From Sphingomonas aracearum (GTDB lineage: Bacteria > Pseudomonadota > Alphaproteobacteria > Sphingomonadales > Sphingomonadaceae): a DNA stretch of 64,000 bases. Positions 19,726 to 27,174 of the stretch are shown in pieces; positions within the stretch are counted from its first letter, which is position 1, and each line of letters begins with the position of its first letter. The notes beneath the pieces are model-generated. The model had not been told where the DNA came from and made no database searches. It was given only the letters and a program-made list of their open reading frames with translations. The stretch spans positions 1,054,001 to 1,118,000 of the forward strand of contig NZ_QQNB01000002.1 in NCBI RefSeq assembly GCF_003345355.1, read 5' to 3'. Both the position numbers and the translations under genes were made by a program.

Positions 19726-19754
19726 CTCGCGTCTCCCGTTCATCGTCGGACCGG

Positions 19755-20276
19755 TCACGCGGCGAGCGGGTAGGTGTTGATGACCGCACGGCCGTCGAGG
19801 TCGACGCCGTGCGCGACCAGCCTGGCCATCCGGGCACCGGCGCGGGCGACGCCATCCTCGACGTCGGCGGGCTTGCGGTCGATCTGGATCAGCTCGCCCG
19901 GCGCCAGGCGGAAGTGGCCGCGGACGTGCGGCTGCGGCAGGATCACCGCGCGCGCGCCGGCCTTTGGCAGGTACAGGCTGCAGCCCGACTGGACATGGCA
20001 GATGCCGTTCCGCACCGCAGCGATCATCACCTCGGTCAGGCCATAGCCGGTCTCGGTGTCGCCGCAGGCGATGAAGATGATGTCTTTGCCCAACGCTTGT
20101 GCCATTTGCCCATGGTCGATCAGCGCCACGGCCTCTGCCGTGGTGACGCCCAGCGCCGCGACGGCAACGCCCGGCGCCAGCCGGTGCGTCATTATGAGCC
20201 GCCCGAACAGGTCGAGCGGCACCCGAACGGAACTGTCTCTGGCAGCGGGGGCGGACGGGTCAAAACAGGACGACAT
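19755..20276 (-). CDS. Hypothetical protein upstream of the zinc protein/AAA+ pair
   Basis: A 173-aa protein with no recognised domain. It looks globular and mostly alpha/beta (VAVAALGVTTAEAVALIDHG, IIFIACGDTETGYGLTEVMI), with two cysteines that could form a redox or metal pair (ICHVQSGCSLYL). An internal ATG at MTHRLAPG is an equally possible start because no clear ribosome-binding site precedes the first. It lies 29 nt before the next gene on the same strand and is probably co-transcribed. Confidence 0.55.
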   Translation of the reverse strand: MSSCFDPSAPAARDSSVRVPLDLFGRLIMTHRLAPGVAVAALGVTTAEAVALIDHGQMAQALGKDIIFIACGDTETGYGLTEVMIAAVRNGICHVQSGCSLYLPKAGARAVILPQPHVRGHFRLAPGELIQIDRKPADVEDGVARAGARMARLVAHGVDLDGRAVINTYPLAA

Positions 20277-20319
20277 CGCAATACTTTCGGAAGCAGGACC
20301 ACCGCCCGGACGGGTCGGA

Positions 20320-20529
20320 TCAGGCTGCCCGTCCTTTCTTTGGCGAAGCAGCTTCGCGCTGCTGCCCCGCCTTGTCGGGCATGTTACCGCCCGTGATCAT
20401 CACGGCCTTGTGCGGACACCGTGCCGTCACTGGTGTCGGCGCGCCCCTTCGGCCAAGCCGGCTGGTGTGCCCCAGCCCGGGCGGCATCCTCCACTTGCTC
20501 CCACAATCCTCGCCTGGGCGCCGGGTCAC
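20320..20529 (-). CDS. Possible small basic hypothetical protein
   Basis: A 69-aa open frame rich in Arg, Lys, Gly and Pro, with PVTARCPHKAVMITGG in the middle. It fits the gap between two better-supported genes on the same strand, but no ribosome-binding site or family supports it. Treat as tentative. Confidence 0.25.
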   Translation of the reverse strand: MTRRPGEDCGSKWRMPPGLGHTSRLGRRGAPTPVTARCPHKAVMITGGNMPDKAGQQREAASPKKGRAA

Positions 20530-21742
20530 GTTGACCCGGGGCGTGTCCGGACTTCGAGGTGGCCGCGATGTCTGCGGTATCGGTCAGGCGATCGGCTGGT
20601 GCGCCTCGCATTTCCAGATGAACCTCGCTTCCTCGCCGTACGTCAGCCCCCCGAACGTCTGGCAGAACGCCCGCGGCGTCTCGCGGTCGATCATCCACAC
20701 CGACTGCGCGCAGGACGCGCAGGCCGGCCAGCTGTGAAGGGGGTCGGAGACCGGCACGTCGGCAAGGAACTCCTTTATCTTCATTTCTTCCATGTCGGTC
20801 ACGTCCAGGCTCCTTGCCGAGGTAACGATCATGTTGGGCCGGCGCGACGTTCGTGGTCGTCAACTCACCTGTGGCAATCGGCGGTTCCGCAACCTGGCTG
20901 GCGAACAGGTCGGCAAGCGCCGCCTGCACAACCGGATCGGCCATTCGCTGCTCCAGTTCGCGCCTTTCCAGCACGGGCAGGCCAGTGGTGTCGGCGACAA
21001 ACAGCCCGGTGTCGTCGCGTTGTACCGTCTTGGCCTTGCGCCTCACCGACGCCAGAGCCTTGTCGACCATGAGCAGTGCGATCGCGTGCGCTGCCTGTTC
21101 AGCCTTCGCCTGCTCGGCATCCGCCGTCGCAGCACTGCGGATCGCGGCTGCGAGGTCCGGGTCGGCGGCGGTCGTCACCAGATCTTCATGGCCCGCCGGC
21201 CTGGCGGCGAGCGGCTCCTCGATTGCCGGCATTCGCAGGCGGGCCTGTTCGACATCGGTTCGGACCCGCCTGATGGTGTCGCCCGCGTGGACCGCGGCGG
21301 CATCGAGGCGTTTGATGACGTCGGCACGGTTATCGGCTCGGGCGAGTTCGTCCATCGGAAGTCGGATATGCGTCGCGGCGAGATGGAGGCGGCTGTGCAT
21401 GGCGCGCTGGGTGGACACCAGGCGCCGATCGGCCATCGCTGTCGAACGATCAACGATGTGATAGGCCCGTTCGAGCGCCGCCCTGACCTTGCCGCGACGT
21501 TCGGCCGGCATGATGCGCTCGGCTGCGTCTTGGCTGAGCGCGATGGACGCCGCGGCAAGGCGGCGCGTCACCTTCCGGCGTGCCGCCTCCAGCCGGTCCG
21601 CGGCATCGAGCAGCGTCTGCCGCACCCACCGCGTATCTGGTGCGCGCACGACGTGCAGCTGGTCATCGCGCGCCTGACAAAAGGTCCGGTCTACGGGTAC
21701 CTGCTGCCCGCAAGTCGCTCGCTGGAAGGCGCACTCAATCAC
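20384..21742 (-). pseudogene. Truncated coiled-coil protein of a mobile-element block
   Basis: An open frame of 452 codons. Only the part from about 21675 down to about 20840 reads like a protein: long charged helices such as LLDAADRLEAARRKVTRRLA, MADRRLVSTQRAMHSRL and VIKRLDAAAVHAGDTIRRV. The first 20 or so residues are the antisense of the neighbouring Z1-like fragment, so the natural start has been lost at a junction. The last 150 residues are Arg/Pro/Gly-rich and overlap a credible small gene in another frame, suggesting a lost stop or frameshift. Helical regions of relaxase or mobilisation proteins look like this, but no catalytic motif is present. Confidence 0.45.
20584..20802 (-). CDS. 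Small cysteine-rich hypothetical protein
   Basis: A 72-aa protein starting VTDMEEMKIKEFLAD at a GTG that has AAGGAG 7 nt upstream; an in-frame ATG 30 nt earlier is less well placed. Cysteines in WPACASCAQSVWM and CQTF...WKCEAHQ make a four-ligand zinc-ribbon-like set. It is embedded in the same-strand tail of the longer coiled-coil frame; codon sense and the ribosome-binding site favour this smaller frame over that tail. Function unknown. Confidence 0.6.
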   Translation of the reverse strand: MTDMEEMKIKEFLADVPVSDPLHSWPACASCAQSVWMIDRETPRAFCQTFGGLTYGEEARFIWKCEAHQPIA

Positions 21743-22396
21743 CTTCGGGATCGTCGGGCGGCGCTAGACGCAATCCTGGACATCTTCTTCGGCTCAGACG
21801 ATTGGCGATCGGCCAGTATCGATCCTGTCTGGTTGGGCATAAACATGCCTCTCACCGAAAATGCCGATCCCATCATTCGACGCGCGGCCAAGCAGATCAT
21901 TCGGAGCCATGGCGAGCTTGAGGGGCACCTCTCCGCGATCGACGTCACCGGGATGATGCAGAAGATCGCCGCCAAGCTCCGAAGCGATGCCTTTCTGGCT
22001 CGCACCGCGACGCCGCGAACCACCAATGTCGAGGCCAAGAGCTATGCCACCGATTGGTACGGCCTGCCGGCGCTAGCCGCCGCCAGCGTCGCCGTTCGCC
22101 GCCTGATCCAAGCCGAACAACAGTTGCCGGCGATGATCGACGCGGTGAACGGCGAAAAAGCGGGCGCGGTATCGGACTATCACTACCGCGAGGTCCGGAA
22201 GAAGCCGCTTCTGATGATCCACAGCCTTCAGCCACGCGACAATCCGGCCGTGACAGGCCCGGTAGCGGCTTTCGGGGTCAGCTTCCCGCCCGGCCACTAC
22301 GACAAGGAAATCGAGGTGGTCGCCAACAAGGTCTGGCTCGAAGCGATGCAGGGCACGCCGGACGATCCGGACGAGGATGAGGATTACGATGCCTGA
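21675..22396 (+). pseudogene. C-terminal fragment of a large protein, probably a Z1-domain ATPase/nuclease
   Basis: About 240 residues without a start codon, beginning at a junction (TKGPVYGYLLP...) and running to a natural stop. The end (KKPLLMIHSLQPRDNP, VAAFGVSFPPGHYDKEIEVV, acidic tail DDPDEDEDYDA) looks like the C-terminus of a Z1-domain protein; the identification leans on gene order, since Z1 proteins precede DUF4420 and AIPR genes in MORC/MutL-linked restriction operons. The ATPase and Z1 parts are missing, so the protein is dead. Its stop overlaps the DUF4420 start by 8 nt. Confidence 0.6.
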
Positions 22397-23351
22397 GTCG
22401 ACACCGTGGGACGACATCGCCGTACCGGATACCGACTTTAACGTCCGCCAAGTGGGCGGCCAGCGCGCCGTCCCCTGCAACTGGGGCCGCAACAGCGACG
22501 GCGAATGCCTCTTCCTAATCGATCTGCAGGGCGACCACACCTCGCAGTACCGGCGAAACGTCGCGACTGTGAAAGGCATCGGCGTCGATCTGCGGTCGGC
22601 CGGTCCGGGACTGCAGCGGCTTGTGCTGACCCTCGAACGGCATGTTGACCGTGACCTGTTCGCCGGACTCTGCCGTACGCTGTCCGCTTCGCTCGCGGAC
22701 GCGCCGGATTCGGCGAGCGCGCTTGGCATAGCCCTGACCCATATCCGCCGGTGGAAGCACTTCCTGTCGGGCCGGGGCTCGCACCTATCCCCTGAGGAGG
22801 TGCGCGGGCTGTTCGCGGAGCTTCAGTTCCTGAGCGAACTTATCGGCCGGCAGGGCGCGGCCGTGGCCGTGGAGGCTTGGCTCGGCCCCGAGCGGTCCCA
22901 TCAGGATTTCATATTCGGCAACACGGCTGTCGAGGTCAAATCCCTCTCCGGCGCGGAGCGGAACAGCGTCCGGATATCGTCGGAGGACCAGCTGGAGTCC
23001 CTGAACGACCGGCTGTTCCTGAGGATCTACCGGCTCAGCAGCGGGTCCGGCGGGCCCCAACTACTGTCGCTCAACGGGATGGTCGGCCGGGTGCAGGGTC
23101 TGATCAGCGATCCGGACGCAGCCGACGCGTTCGAGCGCAGGCTGGTAACGCACGGCTACGCGCCGCTGCCGGAATATGACGAGCCGGCCTTCGTCGTCAG
23201 TGAAAAGACCACCTATGACGTGCGCGAGGGCTTTCCGAGGATGACCCGTTCGGGACTGCCCGACGGAATCATGAAGGTCGGCTACGAGATAAAGCTTGAA
23301 GCCATCGCGGATTACGAGTGCGATGAGGGCAACGCTCTGGAGGGGGCATGA
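22389..23351 (+). CDS. PD-(D/E)XK motif protein (DUF4420 family)
   Basis: A 320-aa protein of the DUF4420 restriction-endonuclease-like family. The nuclease core is visible as HQDFIFGNTAVEVKSL, with the D and the E-x-K of a PD-(D/E)XK site. The ATG at 22389 is preferred over one 12 nt earlier because GAGGA lies about 6 nt before it. It overlaps the stop of the Z1-like fragment and its own stop overlaps the AIPR start (ATGA), a fully coupled arrangement. Known relatives sit in DNA-targeting defence operons. Here the expected upstream helicase/Z1 partner is truncated. Confidence 0.8.
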   Translation: MPESTPWDDIAVPDTDFNVRQVGGQRAVPCNWGRNSDGECLFLIDLQGDHTSQYRRNVATVKGIGVDLRSAGPGLQRLVLTLERHVDRDLFAGLCRTLSASLADAPDSASALGIALTHIRRWKHFLSGRGSHLSPEEVRGLFAELQFLSELIGRQGAAVAVEAWLGPERSHQDFIFGNTAVEVKSLSGAERNSVRISSEDQLESLNDRLFLRIYRLSSGSGGPQLLSLNGMVGRVQGLISDPDAADAFERRLVTHGYAPLPEYDEPAFVVSEKTTYDVREGFPRMTRSGLPDGIMKVGYEIKLEAIADYECDEGNALEGA

Positions 23352-25405
23352 CGGAGCAGACCACTGAAGAGTTTTTCCACGACTTCCGGCAGGAGATGCT
23401 CGCCGAAGCCGACAGCACGTTTCAGCTGGAGGCGTTCATGGAGATCGTCTCCGGCGAGCTGATCGAGACTGGATTCATCGAGGGATTCGAGCACTGCCCG
23501 TTCAAGGCCCCGCGCGGCATGCGGGTGGACGGGTACTGGTTCAACGACGAGGGCGCAGTAGACATTTTCATCGCGGACTTCGACTGCCGGCGCGATCTGC
23601 AGACCCTGACCAAGACGGAGATGGACGCCGCGTTCAGGCGCGGCGTCAACTTCTTCGAGGCAAGCCTCAAGGGGGCGCTCGAACCGGACGTGACAACGCC
23701 TGAGTACGGGCTGGTCCGCCAGCTTATGGACCGGCGCCCGCTGCTCCAGCAGGTCAATTTCTTCCTTGTTTCGGAACGGGTCCTGAGCGACCGGATTCAG
23801 GCGCTCCCGGACAACGAGGTCAGCGGCATCCGGGCCACCTATCATATCTGGGATATCGCACGCTTTCAGCGCCAGCGCAGCTCGCGCGGGCACAAGGAGG
23901 CGCTTGATATCGATTTCATGAAGGTGTTCGGCCACGGCATCAAATGCCTGCCGGCCAATCTCGGCTCTGACTCGTACCAGTCCTATCTGATCGTCATGCC
24001 GGCAACAGTTCTGGCGAAGCTCTATCAGGAATACAGCGCCCGCCTGCTGGAGCAGAATGTCCGCACGTTCCTGCAGGCCCGGGCGCAGGTCAACAAGGGC
24101 ATCCGCGCCACGATTATGAACGAGCCGCGGATGTTCTTCGCCTACAATAACGGCATCACCGCGACGGCGCAGGGCGTCGAAACCGTGCTGACGGACGGCG
24201 GTCTCGAAATCCGCCGGCTGACGGACCTGCAGATCGTCAATGGCGGGCAGACCACGGCATCGCTGTTTCACACGCAGCGCAAGGACAAGGCCGACCTCTC
24301 CGACATCTTCGTGCAGATGAAGCTGTCAGTGATCGACAGCGAACAGAGCGAGATGGTCGTGCCCCGCATCTCGGAATACGCCAACACACAGAACCGGGTG
24401 AACGCGGCCGACTTCTTCTCCAACCATCCCTTCCACGTCCGCATGGCGGAGTTCTCGCGCCGCATCTGGGCGCCCGCGCTGCAGGGCACGCAGCGCGAAA
24501 CCAAGTGGTTCTACGAGCGCGCGCGGGGGCAGTATATCGACGCACAGTCCAAGCTCAGCCAAGCCGAGCAGAAGCGCTTCAAGGCGGAATACCCCAAAAC
24601 GCAGATGTTCACCAAGACCGATCTCGCCAAATTCGAGAACGTCTTCGATGATCATCCGAGGTGGGTGAATCTCGGCAGTCAGAAGAACTTCGCCCGCTAC
24701 GCGGCGCGGATCGGCAAGGAGTGGGACAAGTCGGCCGACAGCTTCAACGAGTTCTACTACAAGCGGGCGATTGCGCGGGGTATCCTGTTTCGGGCAACTG
24801 AGAAACTTGTATCGGCGCAGCCTTGGTACAATGGCGGGTACAGGGCCAACATCGTGGCCTACACACTTTCAATGCTGGGGAAGATCGCCGCCGACCGCAA
24901 GCTGTCGGTCGACTATCAGCGCATCTGGAACGCGCAGGCCGTGGACGAAACGCTGTCCGGCGCCCTGGCCGTAATCGCAAAAGCGGTCAGTGACGACATC
25001 ACGCAGCCGCCCGCCGGCATCTCCAACATCTCGGAATGGTGCAAGAAGGAAGGCTGCTGGGGCCGCCTCTCCGAGCGGTCGTCACACATCGCCGACCTGC
25101 TGGACGACGCGTTCTGGTCCGGGCTGATCAGCGCGGACAACAACCGTGAGGAAGCGAAAACCGCGCGGCAGACCCAGAAGATCGACAACGGGATCGAGGC
25201 TCAGAGAAGGGTCTTTGACACGCCCGCCGCGCACTGGTCAAAGATCCTGCGTGAGGCGGGGCTGCGCAAACTTCTAACTCCCAAGGACATCGGCATCCTG
25301 AAGATCGCGGAGCAGATACCGGCGAAAGTCCCGACGGAGCGGCAGAGCGCGGTACTGGTTCAACTTCTCGACAGGGCGCAGCAGGAAGGTATTCTTCTGG
25401 ATTGA
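23348..25405 (+). CDS. AIPR family protein (abortive infection phage resistance)
   Basis: A 685-aa protein of the AIPR family (PF10592). It shows the characteristic core: FFAYNNGITATAQGVE, DLQIVNGGQTTASLFH, VPRISEYANTQNRVNAADFFSNH and KWFYERARGQY. Family members occur in phage-resistance loci, often with Z1 and DUF4420 proteins; the biochemical activity is not established to my knowledge. The gene looks full length and intact, coupled by ATGA to the nuclease gene. A strong ribosome-binding site (GGAGGGGGC) precedes the ATG. Bases 25406-25623 downstream contain no convincing gene. Confidence 0.88.
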   Translation: MTEQTTEEFFHDFRQEMLAEADSTFQLEAFMEIVSGELIETGFIEGFEHCPFKAPRGMRVDGYWFNDEGAVDIFIADFDCRRDLQTLTKTEMDAAFRRGVNFFEASLKGALEPDVTTPEYGLVRQLMDRRPLLQQVNFFLVSERVLSDRIQALPDNEVSGIRATYHIWDIARFQRQRSSRGHKEALDIDFMKVFGHGIKCLPANLGSDSYQSYLIVMPATVLAKLYQEYSARLLEQNVRTFLQARAQVNKGIRATIMNEPRMFFAYNNGITATAQGVETVLTDGGLEIRRLTDLQIVNGGQTTASLFHTQRKDKADLSDIFVQMKLSVIDSEQSEMVVPRISEYANTQNRVNAADFFSNHPFHVRMAEFSRRIWAPALQGTQRETKWFYERARGQYIDAQSKLSQAEQKRFKAEYPKTQMFTKTDLAKFENVFDDHPRWVNLGSQKNFARYAARIGKEWDKSADSFNEFYYKRAIARGILFRATEKLVSAQPWYNGGYRANIVAYTLSMLGKIAADRKLSVDYQRIWNAQAVDETLSGALAVIAKAVSDDITQPPAGISNISEWCKKEGCWGRLSERSSHIADLLDDAFWSGLISADNNREEAKTARQTQKIDNGIEAQRRVFDTPAAHWSKILREAGLRKLLTPKDIGILKIAEQIPAKVPTERQSAVLVQLLDRAQQEGILLD

Positions 25406-25623
25406 GACTGCCTTGCGCTGATTGCGACGGCGGTCCGGAATAGCACAGCTAAGGTGGTATTTTGCTCTTGCAGTCTTTGCCGACGTTCCTCGGCCCGTCT
25501 CTTTCGGTCAGATAAACTTCAGCTCCGTGGAATGGAAATTCTCCAATGATTCGAGTGCCCATCTTCGGCCTGTGAGGGGCACCATTTCTCCTGCGGGCGC
25601 GCATCGCGTGTCCGGCAGGCGTT

Positions 25624-25938
25624 TCAGGTTGAGGCGGCATCGTCCCGCGGCTCGTAATGGGTCACCCACTTCGGATAGCCCTCCGCCGTCATTTCGATGT
25701 CGGGATGGGCGATCGGGTCGGTTCCCGTCTCCACCCAACCCGCTCCCAGGCACCGGTCGCAGATGGCGCGCTTGCAGCGGAAGCTCACGAGATCGATTTC
25801 CGTGTTCCATTCGCCGTGGCCGCGGCAAACCGGGCAGCGGGCGTCCAGTTCGCCCTTGCGCGGTTGCAGCGGCACGATGTCGAAGGCATGCGGGCTGTCC
25901 GGCCCGTCGCAGAAGACGATGTTGCTGGCATGGCTCAT
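25624..25938 (-). CDS. Zinc-ribbon hypothetical protein
   Basis: A 104-aa protein starting MSHASNIVFCDGPDSPHAF; the frame stays open 39 nt upstream but this ATG begins the protein-like sequence. A DnaJ-like four-cysteine cluster is clear: CPVCRGHGEW then CKRAICDRCLGAGW. It probably binds zinc and may bind nucleic acid or another protein. Small proteins of this type recur in sphingomonad genomes (by recall). It is divergent from the next gene, with 77 nt between the starts. Confidence 0.65.
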   Translation of the reverse strand: MSHASNIVFCDGPDSPHAFDIVPLQPRKGELDARCPVCRGHGEWNTEIDLVSFRCKRAICDRCLGAGWVETGTDPIAHPDIEMTAEGYPKWVTHYEPRDDAAST

Positions 25939-26015
25939 GCGGGACGGAACGAACGAGGCGGCTCGGGTGTCCTTCACCTGGCGACCGGCAGCACGCCGGA
26001 ACAGGAGGTGGAACC

Positions 26016-26291
26016 ATGGAGATCATCAGGTTGCCCCAGGGCGAGCAGGCGCCGGACGAGGTCGATTGCATCAGCATCGAACAGCAGGACAATGGCCGGT
26101 TCGAGTTGACCGGCACGGCGCTGATCGCCTGCGGGGACAGCAACGAGGCCGAGTCGGTCGCCCTGGTCAGCCTGCCGCCTTATGAAAGCTATGCCGCGGC
26201 GGAGGAGGCCGGCCTCGCCTGGGCGGCGCAACAGTGCGTGGAGCGGCTCTACATCACCCGGATCGCGTTCGAGGTGCCGCAGGAGCGCTGA
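26016..26291 (+). CDS. Small conserved hypothetical protein
   Basis: A 91-aa acidic protein (MEIIRLPQGEQAPDEVD...) with a very good ribosome-binding site (AGGAGG 7 nt before the ATG). The middle shows beta-strands and helices (GRFELTGTALIACGD, YAAAEEAGLAWAAQQCVERL). No motif points to a function. It lies at the boundary between accessory DNA and the core region and converges with the epimerase gene, 7 nt apart. Confidence 0.7.
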   Translation: MEIIRLPQGEQAPDEVDCISIEQQDNGRFELTGTALIACGDSNEAESVALVSLPPYESYAAAEEAGLAWAAQQCVERLYITRIAFEVPQER

Positions 26292-26298
26292 ACGCGGC

Positions 26299-27174
26299 TC
26301 AGCGGCGCACCGTCACAGCCATCGAGCACAACCGGTCGGCGCCGGGCGCAATCTCGAACACGCCCGGCTTGTCGCGGAAATCGCCGGCATAGCCCTGCGG
26401 GTCGGCGATGCCATGCCATGGCTCCACGCAGACGAAACGGGCGCCGGGCTTGCTCCAGATGCCGAGGCGCGGCGTATCCGGAAAGTCGATTTGCAGCGCC
26501 GGCCCCTCGGGCGCGGCATAGACCACCGACCGGGAGGCCACCGGATCCCAGATCAGCGCATCGCTGGCGAACACATCATCGTCGAGGTGCAGCACACGGC
26601 CGTCGAGCGGCGACGGGCGCTCGCCGGGCAGGATGGTACCGTCCGGGGCCAGCGGCTTGAGGCCGGCGGGCTCGTCTCTCGCGAAGCGGACGCAATGCGC
26701 CTCGCGCGCGCCGCCACCGGGCAGCGGCCAGGCAAAGGCGGGATGCCAGCCGAAGCTGGCCGGCAGCGGCCCGCCCCCGCGGTTTTCGATCCGCGCCGTC
26801 ATGTGCAGCGTGGCGCCCTCCAGCGCGTAGGTCATCTCCAGGAGAAAGGCGAACGGGTAGACGGCGCGCGTCTCCTCGTCGTCCGCCAGGCGCAGAACAA
26901 GGCGGCTTTCCTCGTGCGCGGCCACCTCGAACAAGCGGCGTCGCGCAAAGCCGTGCCGCTCGAGGCGATATTCGCCGCCGTCCACTCGCAGCGTGTTCCC
27001 CGCGAGCGCGCCGACGATCGGGAAAAGGATCGGCGCATGGCCGGTCCAATAGGCCGGGTCGGCGTCCGTCATCCATTCCGCCCCGTCCGGCGTGCGGAGA
27101 TGGGTCAGCTCCGCACCGAACGGGTTGATCTCGGCGCGAAGCGCGTCGCTGGCGATGGGGAGAAGCTGGCTCAT
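26299..27174 (-). CDS. Aldose 1-epimerase (mutarotase) family protein
   Basis: A 291-aa beta-sandwich protein of the galactose mutarotase superfamily, interconverting alpha and beta anomers of sugars. Conserved spots are RHGFARRRLFEV, the histidine in FGWHPAFAWPLPGG and the glutamate in FVCVEPWHGIADP. It is nearer the LacX/YihR branch than classical GalM, so the substrate is uncertain. Its start overlaps the pheT stop by 4 nt on the same strand, so it is probably read through from the pheS-pheT unit. No link to tRNA charging is implied. Confidence 0.85.
   Translation of the reverse strand: MSQLLPIASDALRAEINPFGAELTHLRTPDGAEWMTDADPAYWTGHAPILFPIVGALAGNTLRVDGGEYRLERHGFARRRLFEVAAHEESRLVLRLADDEETRAVYPFAFLLEMTYALEGATLHMTARIENRGGGPLPASFGWHPAFAWPLPGGGAREAHCVRFARDEPAGLKPLAPDGTILPGERPSPLDGRVLHLDDDVFASDALIWDPVASRSVVYAAPEGPALQIDFPDTPRLGIWSKPGARFVCVEPWHGIADPQGYAGDFRDKPGVFEIAPGADRLCSMAVTVRR

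Noticed and set aside
25449..25640. 63-codon minus-strand frame between AIPR and the zinc protein
   Set aside because: Partly protein-like (EFPFHGAEVYLTERDG) but no ribosome-binding site, start evidence or family was found.
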